A model generated the notes under the pieces. That model made no database searches and had not been told where the DNA came from. It worked only from the letters and a program-made list of their open reading frames with translations. DNA of 64,000 bases from Bin5 sp965221145 (lineage in GTDB: Bacteria > Chloroflexota > Anaerolineae > Caldilineales > Caldilineaceae). The stretch covers positions 5,701,018 to 5,765,017 of the forward strand of contig OZ244877.1 of NCBI GenBank assembly GCA_965221145.1, read 5' to 3'. The position numbers and the translations under genes are program-made. The stretch's first letter is position 1; every line of letters begins with the position of its first letter. Below are positions 8,386-17,874 of this stretch, piece by piece.

Positions 8386-9495
8386 ATGCACATTGTCGTC
8401 AGTGGCTGGTTCTGGGGGCAGCCCAACACCGGCAGCGGTCAGTATATCAACTGGCTATTGCCCTATCTGGAGAACGTTTCCAGAAGTCAGTCTTCTATTT
8501 CCAGTCACAGCGGCGACCAACCGGAAGCTGATGACCCGAAACGAACCGTCCCAAGATTTACGCTGCTTCTACCGCAGCAGCCCCTGATGGAGCGGAGCGA
8601 AGACAGCGTTCACTCTTCGCCTTCAGCCAATTCACCCGCCGCGAGGACGGTCGCGCTTTCTTCTGTCACTGTCCCGCCTCCGCGGCTGCCCCGTCAACTG
8701 GCGAAGCTGTATTGGGAGCAGGTGATCGTGCCCCGTTGGGCGCGGCGTCTGGGCGCGGGTCTGCTGCTGGTTCCCTATTGGGCAGCTCCTCTGTGGCAGC
8801 CGACGCCGACAGTGGTCACAGTCCACGATCTGATTCCGCTGCTCTTGCCCGCCTATCGCGGCGGCAAGCTGGGCCGCCTGTACACCGGGCTGGTCAGCTA
8901 TACGGCCCGGCGTTGTGCGGCAGTATTGACCGTCAGCGAGGCTGGCAAGCGGGACATTATCGCCCATCTGAAACTGCCTGCGGAGCGCGTGTTCGCAGTC
9001 CATCACGGCCCGAACGACACGGCATCGCGTAGTGCGAATCGCGCAATGCGCCATGATCGCCCGCAGACCGGCATCCCGCCGCCGCCGCCAAGCGCCACCA
9101 GAGACGACACGCAATACGCAATACGCAATAAATACGCGCTGCCGGAACGCTACTTTCTCTATCTGGGGGGCTTTAATGTGCGCAAGAACGTTTTGGGCAT
9201 CGTGCGCGCCTATCGACGCTATCTGGACCAGGGCGGGGATCCAGTTGTGCAACTGGTGCTGGCGGGTACGCTTCCACTCGTGGACACCGACTTCTTCCCG
9301 GACCCGCAGCGACTCGTCCGCCAGCTCGAGTTGACCGAGCAGGTGCGCTTCATCGGCTGGGTGGATGAGGACGATAAGGCGCAACTCTATGCGGGCGCCA
9401 CCGCGTTCCTGTTCCCCAGCGAGTATGAGGGATTCGGTATGATGCTGCTGGAGGCGATGGCCGCCGGTACGCCGGTGATTACCAGTTCGGAGTGA
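8386..9495 (+). pseudogene. GT4-type glycosyltransferase, truncated at the 3' end
   Basis: 369 residues. Group-1 glycosyltransferase signatures are visible: VTVHDLIPLLLP, VLTVSEAGKRDI, RYFLYLGGFNVRKN, VRFIGWVDEDDKAQLYAGA and SEYEGFGMMLLEAMAAGTP. The protein stops five residues after GTPVI; family members normally continue for about 80-100 residues (PEVVGDAA region and last helices). Its end overlaps the end of the convergent LysM gene by 17 bp, so a rearrangement or deletion at about 9490 is likely. Residues about 212-250 are a repeat-derived insert containing TQYAIRN. Likely non-functional, though the catalytic EGFG...E motif is retained. Confidence 0.75.
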
Positions 9496-12397
9496 GACGG
9501 AAGTCGAATCCCTCGCCACTGCCGGGCACATAACAGACCTGCCGCACGCTCAGCGCCGGATGATCAGCCCCGAACTCTTCAGTAATCTGCCAGAGGTCTG
9601 GGCTGTCCAGAAAGATGGACATGACGGCGGCGCAGGCTGCCACGGGGTCGGGCACGGAGTAATAGGCGTCCAACCAGGCGCGGGCCGCTTCGGTATATCT
9701 GCTCTGCGACTCGCTTTCCGTAAGCGTTTCCAACTCTTCCTCGGCTGTTGACCGGTCGCCGCTCAGCGTCAAAGCCTGCACCAGCCGGAAGCTCGCCAGC
9801 CCTCGCAGCAGGGTCATCTCCTCCTCAGGATCAGTCCCTTGCGTGCTGCACGGGCGCAACTCCGGCGATTCGAGGACATCCCTGTACATCTCGATGGCTG
9901 TGGCATAGCCGGACGGGTGGTCGCCTGGCCCCGCCGCCTCGAGAGTTACATTCGTCTCGACCAGCCGCAGGCCCAAGCAGTTGCTGGCCTCGTTTGAGCG
10001 GTCATACGACCAGGTGAAGCGGCGCATGGGCAAACCGTCGACGCTATACCAGATTTCCGTATGGGCAACGGTCAGGCCGTCCCCGTCCGTGCCGCTCGCC
10101 CCGCCGTTAAGCCACAGACGACGGATCCGCGGGTGAGTAGAGGTTGCTTCCAGCGCCATGTCAAGCGAAGCCGCGCCTTCAGCGATTTCCGCGCCCGACC
10201 CGATCACGGATTGGTAGGAGGCCGTTTCGCTGTCCCATGTGATCGCATGCACCCTCAGGAGACAGAAAGTGGTGCAACGCTCCAACTGCCAGACCAAATC
10301 CGCTTTGCCGTCCCCATTGGCATCACCTATCGCCAGGATTTTTGGCTCGCCGCTTGCATTCGGGGCATAGGCTGTCTGATAGCTGCCGTCCACCTGCTGG
10401 TGAAGAATGAGGATCACCCCATCGGCCCCGTCCGGCCCGTAACCGTCATCGCTGAGGATTGTGGGCACGGCGATTACATCGTCCAAACCGTCCTCGTTCA
10501 GGTCATAGATCAGCAGCCCGCCGCGCCCGTCGCTTAACGCGCCGCAGGCCCGCAGCCATGCTTCGACAGGTCCAAATGGAGAGGGCGCGCCCTGCTCGTC
10601 CCCGTTGCCGGAGGTTCCGCCAGCCACCAGGTTCACAACCGCTGGGAGGGCAGAGATGTAGTCTGCGGATGTCGACGGGCAGTCCGGCAAGCCTTCGATC
10701 TGAGCAAGGCTCGGCTCCGGATCCGCCTGCGACTCGATTTCCAGGATCGGGCAGACGTCCTCTGCGGTGAAGGTCGGATTGGCGTAACCGAAGTCAGCCA
10801 GAATATCCACTACGCCCGGTGTCACGGCGGCGAAGACGCTCACAACTTTGCAGGCCGTCCGAGGATCGCCACTCTGCTGATAGACGTCCAGCCAGCGGCG
10901 GGCCACATCCGCGTAGATCTGGTTGCTGAACTGGGATTCCAGCCGTTGCACCTGTTCCGTGGCCTGCAGCGGCTCATTCTGATAGCCGAGGGTCAGAGCC
11001 AATCGGAAGAGGGCAAAGCTGCGCAACTCGGACAGTTCGTTGCGGCGTTTCCAGCAGGCATTCAACTCGCTGTTCTCTACTGCCTCGGTATAGAGCCACA
11101 GCGCTTTTTCGAGATAGCGTTCGTCAACCAGAGCATGGTTGGCATCGAACAAGGTGTGATAGAGGCAGCCGCTGGGAGCCAGACTCTCTCCGCTCAGGGC
11201 ATAGGGAGCGCCGTCTGTGCTGGTCCACACGGCTGTGCGCGCCCGCTGTGGGCCAGCGTCGGCGCCGGTGTACTCTCCCCCTGTCAGACGAATTTCCTTA
11301 GGCATGCCCTGTTCGCTGCCAGAGGTCAACGACACATTGGCCGACGCCATTGTGATTGTGCCTTTGGTCCAATCCCGCCATGCCACGCCATCCCAACTGC
11401 GGACATGGACGGTGAGAAAACAGGTGTTGCTCCCGCAGACGGTATCCGTCCAGACGACGTCCGTCAAGTCATCGGCATTGATGTCTTGCGTGGCCAGCAG
11501 TTCTATCGTGCCGTTGGCGGTGGTTGCGAAGCTCAGGGAATGCGCTCTGCCGCCGCTGAGGATGGCAAGCTCTTGTTGAATGCCGAGGCTGCCGGACGGG
11601 CCTGTCCCGCGACGGACGGCGGACGAGACGGGATTTCGCTTCTCGCTGTCGGCAGGGGTATATACAAGCACGGCGTCGTCGACACGGTCGGCGTTGAGAT
11701 CGGCGCTGGCCAGGATCTTCAGTTCGGCGCCACAATCCGCCAGGAATGCGGTGAGTTGGGCGTAACGGTTGGAAGCAGGTATGCCGAACAGGTCGGTCAG
11801 CGTCTGGCCCAGGTCGGTGGGCGCGTCCGGGCAAGGCGGGAGGGTTACAGGCGTGGGCAAGGGGAAGCTGATGCGCGGCGCGAAGAAGGGGTCCGGCTCA
11901 CTGGTGGCCGCTATGACCAGGGGGGCTTCCTCTGCCGTTGGCGTGCTGGTCGGCGACGACGCAACCGGTGACGGCTCCCCAGTCGGTGTCGGCAGAAGGG
12001 CCGGGATCAGCATACGCTCGCCAACAATCAGTGCATTCCCAGGTCGCAGCAATTTCGGGTTGGCTGCCTGCAAGAGGTCCACAGTCAAGCCGAATTTTTC
12101 GGCCACCGTAATCCAGCCGTCCCCCCTTTGGGCGATGTAGAACCTCTCCTCCCAGCCCGGCGCATTGGGGATGAATAGAAGTTCGCCGACAATGAGCCAA
12201 CCGTTCGCGCGCACTGCATCCGGGTTTGCCTCCTGCAACTCGCTCACCGTCAGGCCGACTCGTCGGGCCACCAGAGGCCAGCTATCTCCCGGCTGCACTG
12301 TGTATATATAGCCGTCTTCCTGCGCGGACACGGTCACTATCTGCAACAGGCTAAGTAATGCGATCGATAGGTACGCGAGCCGCAAAGCCAACCTCAT
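9479..12397 (-). CDS. Exported LysM protein with two FG-GAP-like/helical repeat modules
   Basis: 972 residues from ATG 12397 with AGGAG 7 nt upstream. A signal peptide (hydrophobic segment ending VTVSAQ) precedes two LysM domains, YTVQPGDSWPLVARRVGL (about residues 33-77) and YIAQRGDGWITVAEKFGL (about 88-132), and a Thr/Pro/Ser linker. The rest is a twofold repeat: each half starts with a CPxxP/CPSTS segment, has a DxNxDxxDD calcium-type loop (DLNADRVDDAV, DLNEDGLDDVI) and ends with helical TPR-like pairs (LFRLALTLGYQ..., SFRLVQALTLSG...). Likely cell-wall or surface bound; no enzymatic motif seen. It converges on the truncated glycosyltransferase. Confidence 0.8.
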   Translation of the reverse strand: MRLALRLAYLSIALLSLLQIVTVSAQEDGYIYTVQPGDSWPLVARRVGLTVSELQEANPDAVRANGWLIVGELLFIPNAPGWEERFYIAQRGDGWITVAEKFGLTVDLLQAANPKLLRPGNALIVGERMLIPALLPTPTGEPSPVASSPTSTPTAEEAPLVIAATSEPDPFFAPRISFPLPTPVTLPPCPDAPTDLGQTLTDLFGIPASNRYAQLTAFLADCGAELKILASADLNADRVDDAVLVYTPADSEKRNPVSSAVRRGTGPSGSLGIQQELAILSGGRAHSLSFATTANGTIELLATQDINADDLTDVVWTDTVCGSNTCFLTVHVRSWDGVAWRDWTKGTITMASANVSLTSGSEQGMPKEIRLTGGEYTGADAGPQRARTAVWTSTDGAPYALSGESLAPSGCLYHTLFDANHALVDERYLEKALWLYTEAVENSELNACWKRRNELSELRSFALFRLALTLGYQNEPLQATEQVQRLESQFSNQIYADVARRWLDVYQQSGDPRTACKVVSVFAAVTPGVVDILADFGYANPTFTAEDVCPILEIESQADPEPSLAQIEGLPDCPSTSADYISALPAVVNLVAGGTSGNGDEQGAPSPFGPVEAWLRACGALSDGRGGLLIYDLNEDGLDDVIAVPTILSDDGYGPDGADGVILILHQQVDGSYQTAYAPNASGEPKILAIGDANGDGKADLVWQLERCTTFCLLRVHAITWDSETASYQSVIGSGAEIAEGAASLDMALEATSTHPRIRRLWLNGGASGTDGDGLTVAHTEIWYSVDGLPMRRFTWSYDRSNEASNCLGLRLVETNVTLEAAGPGDHPSGYATAIEMYRDVLESPELRPCSTQGTDPEEEMTLLRGLASFRLVQALTLSGDRSTAEEELETLTESESQSRYTEAARAWLDAYYSVPDPVAACAAVMSIFLDSPDLWQITEEFGADHPALSVRQVCYVPGSGEGFDFRLTPNW

Positions 12398-12542
12398 TGG
12401 ATTCTCCTGCGGTTTCTGAAGTCAGTTTTTGGCTTTCAATTGCCAAACGCCCACTGAAAGTTAGAACTGGAACGAATCGTAACGGGGAATGCCAATCAGT
12501 ATACTTCCTGTCATTCCAGTGGACAAGCAACGCCCGGAAAGT

Positions 12543-13176
12543 GGGTGCATCCCAGATTTTTTGCATCGTTGCTTCGGGAACGCGGGAGGCTTGCTGACGC
12601 TGGGAACGGAGGAGGTGGGGAGGGCCAGTTTTGACAGTTTGTTGTAATGGCGTTGGACGAAAGACAGTTCCGCCAAAAAATCTTCAAAATGCCAACCGGG
12701 ATTTCTTGCCGCGCCTCTGCCGGAGCGGGCTTTCCCGCACCGATAGAAGCCGTGTGTTGGATGCGCTACCGCTTTGCTATATGAGCGCGCATTGTTCGAT
12801 GCGCTACCGCTTCGCGCGCCCAAGGGGCACCCGAGCGCGGGTTCGTTACGGTATTGGTGTCATGATCGGTCGGGGAACCTGGCTGGCGGGGTCGATATTT
12901 TCCAAGATATAGAATTATTTAGTGTCCGCTTTTACCCCCCCCCCGTTGCCCAAAAGAAGCAGGAATTGGTTGAAGTTCAGTGCGCTACCACTTCGTACTA
13001 TGAGCGCGCATTGTTAAGATGCGCTACCGCTTCGCGCGCCCAGAGGGCACCCGAGCGCCGGATTGCGGTATGGGGGGCTGGGCGTGCGGTGGCGACGTTC
13101 CCAGTCGTGGAGGATTGTAGCACAGATGAGCGCATCGGGCAAGTCGGGGTGACGGATAATAATTCGGGATGCACCC
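12543..13176. mobile_element. R1 element copy B
   Basis: 634 bp, ends GGGTGCATCCC (12543-12553) and GGGATGCACCC (13166-13176), exact inverted repeats of 11 bp. The interior aligns closely with copy A (6452-7198), including TTGCATCGTTGC, the run of C near 12936-12944 and the AGCACAGATGAGCG block near the right end, but lacks the nested MITE. No clear target duplication is seen. Two units of the GCGCTACCGCTTCGCGCGCCC type (12798-12838 and 13020-13060) could form hairpins. It fills most of the LysM-to-PhyH gap; 13177-13320 holds further degenerate GGGTGTATCC/GGGTGCATG ends. Confidence 0.72.
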
Positions 13177-13323
13177 TCTCACAGGGCATATCCCAGATCA
13201 TTGGGAAGATTTGCCTGACTATGGGCGGCTTCGACCAGGTCGATGGGTTTTGCCTCACTTGACGGACAATCAATTGGCATGCACCCACAATAATCCTGGA
13301 TACACCCGGCCTCTCTAGGCTGC

Positions 13324-13353
13324 TTGACCGCCCCGCCACCACAGTGCTATTAT
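13324..13353 (+). promoter_or_regulatory. Putative sigma-70 promoter for the PhyH gene
   Basis: TTGACC (13324-13329), 18-bp spacer, TATTAT (13348-13353). It reads toward the PhyH gene at 13489 and would give a leader of about 130 nt. It sits just beyond the R1 copy B and its flanking repeat ends. Confidence 0.5.
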
Positions 13354-13488
13354 TTTGCTGTGCGAATCAGTGTCGTAGTGAACGCCGCTTCGCAGGAGCA
13401 GTTCCGGTACGATTTCCAATGCTTTAAGAATCAGACGACCACGAAGAACTGACAGCTTGATGAGGCCGAACAAAAGGAGTGTTTTCCG

Positions 13489-14721
13489 ATGTCTACGAGT
13501 ACGGGAATCCGAGTCGATCCGCAGCAGATAATGGACGACGGCTACATCGTCGTGCGCAACGTCATCCCGCCGAGCCTGCTCCCTGAACTGCGCAACAGCT
13601 TCGAGATTCTGGTCGAAAATCAGAAGACGATCTGGGAACAGGAACGCCAACGGGATAACCTTCCGGGCAGCGTGTGGGAGACCGCGCCGCAGCCGCGGCT
13701 GGTTTTCAACAACCTGGTGGACGCCGACACCGCCAACACGGTCAAATTCTGCCTGCACGAGAACACGCTGGGCGTCAGCAGCCAGTTGATCCGGGGCCCG
13801 GAGGTCGGCCTCCACCAACTGATGCTCATGTGCAGCCCGGTACGCGACCACGGACCGGCTCGCTGGCACCGCGACACCGGCCCGGACAGCGATGCGCCTC
13901 TCGAGGGACTGCACCTGGACATGATGGAAAACGGACCCGGCTATGTGCAGTGGAACATCCCGCTCTACGACGACAACGTCCTGTGGGTGGTCCCCGGCAG
14001 CCATCGGCGCGCCAACACGGAAGCGGAGAACCGCCAGTTGCAGGAAAACGACCGGGCGCCCCTGCCAGGCGGCATACCGGTGGAACTGCGGGCCGGCGAC
14101 GGGGTTGTCTATACCAACTTCATCCTCCACTGGGGAAGCGACTACAGCCACACCTTGCGGCGCACAATTCATGTGGGCTATCAGTCGTTTGGCGGCCCGC
14201 TGTATCGCTACTTTCATCTGTGGTGGAGCCTGGATTTCACCAGGAACCTGCCGCCGGCCTTGCGGGAGCCGTTTGAACGCTGGGCGCGCGCCATCGCCCA
14301 TGAACATGACCTGATCGAAGCGATCTACCGCGCCATGCTCAATCGCAACGTGGACGCCTTCCGCGCGGGGCTGGCCGCGCTGCATCCCGGAGAGAAGGGG
14401 CGTATGGTATGCGCGACGATTCTGTGCAAGGAGGCCCAGATGCTGCGTGCCTTTACGCGACCCGAATTCGCCGGCTTGCCAGCGGCGGAACAGGATCAGT
14501 TGATCCCTCCGCTCGCCCGCCACCTGTATGAGGACGTGGCGCGGCGTTTCACAGTGGATGAATTCGAGCGGCTGTGGCCGCGATTCGCCGCGCTTGACGC
14601 CAAACTGCAGGCGGATGCCGATCAGATGGTGGCGGGCACCCAGGCGAAACCGACAAAGTACCGCGTCTACGAGATGCCCGTCAACTTCGGTGTAGAAGAG
14701 TTTATCGCCAGTTGGGCCTGA
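13489..14721 (+). CDS. PhyH-family (phytanoyl-CoA dioxygenase-like) Fe(II)/2-oxoglutarate oxygenase
   Basis: 410 residues from ATG 13489, with AAAGGAG upstream. Opens with the family pattern DDGYIVVRNVIPP. Iron ligands: RWHRDTGPD (HxD, about residues 126-128) and a distal His in HWGSDYS or RRTIHVGYQ; the Arg in LRRTIHVGY fits 2-oxoglutarate binding. WVVPGSHRR is also typical. The C-terminal ~130 residues are helical and have no recognised domain, making it longer than most PhyH proteins (about 290-300 residues). It precedes a sugar importer, so it may oxidise an imported compound. Substrate unknown. Confidence 0.85.
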   Translation: MSTSTGIRVDPQQIMDDGYIVVRNVIPPSLLPELRNSFEILVENQKTIWEQERQRDNLPGSVWETAPQPRLVFNNLVDADTANTVKFCLHENTLGVSSQLIRGPEVGLHQLMLMCSPVRDHGPARWHRDTGPDSDAPLEGLHLDMMENGPGYVQWNIPLYDDNVLWVVPGSHRRANTEAENRQLQENDRAPLPGGIPVELRAGDGVVYTNFILHWGSDYSHTLRRTIHVGYQSFGGPLYRYFHLWWSLDFTRNLPPALREPFERWARAIAHEHDLIEAIYRAMLNRNVDAFRAGLAALHPGEKGRMVCATILCKEAQMLRAFTRPEFAGLPAAEQDQLIPPLARHLYEDVARRFTVDEFERLWPRFAALDAKLQADADQMVAGTQAKPTKYRVYEMPVNFGVEEFIASWA

Positions 14722-15286
14722 TGGAACGAGCAATGAACCAATCCTTGCCCAGGTCAAACCAGGCGCCATCAGGATGTTCAATGTTGACTACTCGCGCTGA
14801 CGTTCCTCGGCAGGTGTAGAGATGGTTTCTAACGGAGCCAGGCAGCTTACCGGTCTTGCTGAACAAAGGCGGCATGGCGACCTATCCGGGTAGTCTTCCA
14901 ACCGCGTGAGAGCATTATGGTGTCTCACACTTACAGGTTGACTGAGCATGAATTGCGCCGAGCATGTGCGCAGTGTTGACCACCGTATTGCAAATCTGCG
15001 CAATGCTTCCCGCCCCGCATAAGACAGAGCAGCTAGACGTTATCGGCAGGACAGTTTTGATTGACTTTGATACTCATTTGGAGAGACGACTCTCTCGATT
15101 GCAGTAGATTCCAGGACATTTGTCAATGATTTACTATTTCCTTGATTTTTGCCATTTGACAGGGCATTTGGTACTTGGAACAATGGCTGTTAAAGTCTGA
15201 GTTCCTCCCTTGCAACAAGTAACAACTACGACGGGCGACGAAGAAACGTTATTGGGAGACTTGACGATTCCTTAGGAGGAATGATC
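14722..15286. other. 565-bp intergenic region, degenerate repeat and leader
   Basis: No convincing gene. Bases about 14855-14915 contain TTGCTGAACAAAGGCGGC...GGCGACCT, which recurs in degenerate form at about 20508-20545; both are followed by a GAGAGCA block. The right third is AT-richer and carries the putative promoter of the binding-protein gene. Confidence 0.45.
15156..15184 (+). promoter_or_regulatory. Putative promoter for sugar importer module 1
   Basis: TTGACA (15156-15161), 17-bp spacer, AACAAT (15179-15184, four of six consensus bases), in an AT-rich stretch about 100 bp before the binding-protein start. The -35 is perfect and the -10 is weak. Confidence 0.35.
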
Positions 15287-16615
15287 ATGTGTCACTTCAG
15301 AAGTTTCAGCTTTGTGATTCTGTCAGTAGTGCTCGTTGCAATTGCTGCCTGCGCTCCGGCAGCCGCTCCTGCCATGGCCCCTGCGAAAGAAGCAACCTCG
15401 GCGCCTGCTGAAGAGGAGGCAGAGGCGCCGATAGAGCTTCTGTTCTGGCACTCGTTCGAAGCCAGGTCTGCTGACGCCCTGGAAACACTGCTCTCCAATT
15501 TCGAGGCTGAGCATCCTCACGTGACCATCAGCGCAGAATTCCAGGACTTCGACAACATGAAGACCATTGTGAAGATTGCGTTGGCCTCTGGCACGGGTCC
15601 TGACCTGGTGGTCTATGGTCCGGGAGCAGGCTTCATGGGGCCTCTGGTCGAAGCCGAGCTTTTGTTGCCATTGGACCAATACAGTCAGCAGTACGGGTGG
15701 AAGGACCACATCTACCAGTGGACCTTCGAGTCAACTTCCTTTGATGGCTCACTCTACGCCATCGGCAATGAACTGGAGTTTATAGGCATCTACTATAACA
15801 AGGCCATCTTCGCTGAACTGGGAGTCAGCGAGCCGGAGACATACGAGGAACTGTTGCAGATTGGCGAAAAGGCCCTGTCCGCTGATTACATCCCCATTTC
15901 GTTTGTCAACAAACCCGGCTGGCCCGCTTTCCATGTCTTTAGCGCCTTCGCCAACAATCTGGCAGGCAAAGAAGGCATTGAAGCGGCCATATTTGGTGAT
16001 GCCAGTTGGGCTGGCCCTGAGTTCATCCGGGCAATCGAAATGCCATTCGTCGAACTGAATCAGGCTAACTTTTTCGTGCCCAGTCCGAATGCCCTAGACT
16101 ACGACGAGGGCAACAACATCTTCTACTCTGGTCAGGCAGCCATGCACCTGACCGGGACATGGCTGGTCAGTCGCATCCTGGACAACGCGGACTTTGAGGT
16201 CGGTTTCTTTGCCCTGCCTTCTATCGACGGCAGTGTAGTCTTGCCACCGGGGGGCATGGGCTCAGCTGTGATGATTTCAGCGGTAACCTCACACCCGGAC
16301 GAGGCGGCAGCCCTCCTGGACTTCCTTTTTGCTGAAGAGTCGGCGCGCACCTGGATCGAAGAGGGCAACGTGATCCCACCTATCGATGTTGACCCATCGG
16401 GTTTCGAACTGCCCGGCTTGTTCCAGTTTGTTATTGACACTGTCCGCGCCAATTCGACTGCTGGAGGACTGGGCCTAGGCTACAACATCGACGTCTTAAC
16501 CCCGCCCGAATTCAACACTGTTATGAACGACGGTTTCCAGGCCGTGCTAGAAGGCACCCGCTCTCCTCAAGAGCAGGCAGAAGCGCTACAGGCTGCCAAA
16601 GAGGCGGGCAAGTAG
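15287..16615 (+). CDS. ABC sugar importer, extracellular solute-binding lipoprotein (family 1)
   Basis: 442 residues from ATG 15287, chosen because AGGAGGA (15274-15280) is 6 nt upstream; ATG 15281 abuts it. Lipoprotein signal: hydrophobic FVILSVVLVAIAAC with lipobox, then an Ala/Pro/Glu linker. Mature part opens with IELLFWHSFEARSADALETL, and GTGPDLVVYGPG is the usual hinge strand of MalE/UgpB-like proteins. Presumed to bind a carbohydrate at the membrane surface and deliver it to the two permeases downstream. No regulator or ATPase in this module. Confidence 0.88.
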   Translation: MCHFRSFSFVILSVVLVAIAACAPAAAPAMAPAKEATSAPAEEEAEAPIELLFWHSFEARSADALETLLSNFEAEHPHVTISAEFQDFDNMKTIVKIALASGTGPDLVVYGPGAGFMGPLVEAELLLPLDQYSQQYGWKDHIYQWTFESTSFDGSLYAIGNELEFIGIYYNKAIFAELGVSEPETYEELLQIGEKALSADYIPISFVNKPGWPAFHVFSAFANNLAGKEGIEAAIFGDASWAGPEFIRAIEMPFVELNQANFFVPSPNALDYDEGNNIFYSGQAAMHLTGTWLVSRILDNADFEVGFFALPSIDGSVVLPPGGMGSAVMISAVTSHPDEAAALLDFLFAEESARTWIEEGNVIPPIDVDPSGFELPGLFQFVIDTVRANSTAGGLGLGYNIDVLTPPEFNTVMNDGFQAVLEGTRSPQEQAEALQAAKEAGK

Positions 16616-16699
16616 CCGGCGTGTAGGCCTACCATGAAATCATGATGGCGCCAGACAACGCCGGTTGGTTGCGGCCATTGGGGCAACGTTTAGAGGTGT

Positions 16700-16776
16700 C
16701 CATAGGGGATGTTAGAGAATGAGGCTATCCAAGACGAAGGGATAGTTGCCGCGTCTTTCCTAAACATCCCCTATGG
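16700..16776. repeat. 77-bp palindrome between binding protein and permease genes
   Basis: CCATAGGGGATGTT at 16700-16713 is exactly inverted at 16763-16776; the interior adds GGCTATCC/GGATAGT and AGACG/CGTCT pairings, so nearly the whole 77 bp can fold. No U-run follows. It could be an mRNA-stability hairpin that raises binding-protein expression over permease, or a small MITE. It occupies the 16616-16929 gap, which holds no gene. Confidence 0.65.
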
Positions 16777-16929
16777 CAGGGCAAGAGCTTTCTTGAATGT
16801 CGGATTGCCGATTACGGCGTCGAGGCCTCACTCTACTTGAAAAGGGGACACCAATTACGAAAGTGGCCTGTCCCGCCCACAATCAGGCGGGGTCTGGCTT
16901 GGTGATTCTGGCCAAGGACACTTATCAGA

Positions 16930-17874
16930 ATGGTTGAGAAAGAGTCCTCCGACGGCAGCATCCTTTCGCATACTCGCCCTTCTGTACGGCCAGGCAGAGC
17001 CTGGCGAAACTTTCTCAAGTCCACAAGGGGTTGGGCATTTGTGCTGCCCCCCCTGACTATCTATGCTGTTTTCTTCCTCATACCTTTTGGTCAGTCGATC
17101 TTCATCAGCTTTACTGACTGGAACGGCGTGCGCCCAAACATCACTTTCATTGGTTTTGCCAACTATACCCGAATGCTGGGCGACGAGTTGGTAGGGCGCG
17201 CCCTGTGGCACAACGCTATCTGGATCATCGTCGGCACGATTAGTCCGATCGCAATTAGCTTGGCGCTGGCCATGCTCTTGTGGCCCCGTACCCGAGGCCA
17301 GAATTTCTTTCAAGCAGCATACTTCATGCCACAGGTTCTCTCGACCGTGGCGATCGGATTCATCTGGTCAAATGTCTACCATCCGTTGATAGGTGTCCTG
17401 AATCGTCTGTTGCAGGCCATCGGTCTGGGCCATTTGACGTTGGGTTGGCTGGGTAGCAGCCAATGGGCGCTGACCGCGGTGCTGGTGGCGGCTATCTGGA
17501 GCTACTTTGGCTTCAGCCTCGTCGTTATTCTGGCGGGCCTGCAGACAGTCAACACCGATTTGATTGACGCGGCCCGTATCGACGGGTCCAATGCATGGCA
17601 GTCTTTTGTGAACGTAATTGTTCCCCAGATGCGCCACGTCCTGACAATGATCATCGGCTATACCTTAATTGGCGGGTTTAACGTTTTCGACATTGTGTGG
17701 GTCATGACGGGAGGCGGACCGGCCAACGCGACGGAGGTGATGGCTACCCTGCTATATAAGCGCGCATTCGTGGAAGACAATGTTGCTTTTGGAACGTCGC
17801 TGGCGATGACGTTGACCGTTTTCTCATTGGTGGCCTCGGTTACCTTTATCTATCTGCGTGAGAGGGAAGAGTAG
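16930..17874 (+). CDS. ABC sugar importer permease, MalF/UgpA type
   Basis: 314 residues. Six predicted membrane helices; the first is FVLPPLTIYAVFFLIPFGQSIFISF after a polar N-terminus. The cytoplasmic EAA loop DAARIDGSNAWQSFVNVIVPQ and the GGPANAT...LLYKRAF segment near the C-terminus are those of the MalF-like half. Stop TAG is followed directly by the ATG of the second permease (no gap), implying translational coupling. Partner ATPase is not in this module. Confidence 0.9.
   Translation: MVEKESSDGSILSHTRPSVRPGRAWRNFLKSTRGWAFVLPPLTIYAVFFLIPFGQSIFISFTDWNGVRPNITFIGFANYTRMLGDELVGRALWHNAIWIIVGTISPIAISLALAMLLWPRTRGQNFFQAAYFMPQVLSTVAIGFIWSNVYHPLIGVLNRLLQAIGLGHLTLGWLGSSQWALTAVLVAAIWSYFGFSLVVILAGLQTVNTDLIDAARIDGSNAWQSFVNVIVPQMRHVLTMIIGYTLIGGFNVFDIVWVMTGGGPANATEVMATLLYKRAFVEDNVAFGTSLAMTLTVFSLVASVTFIYLREREE

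Noticed and set aside
13315..14781. Minus-strand frame of about 490 codons
   Set aside because: Shadow of the PhyH gene; no family motif, while the plus frame has HxD and the full PhyH pattern.
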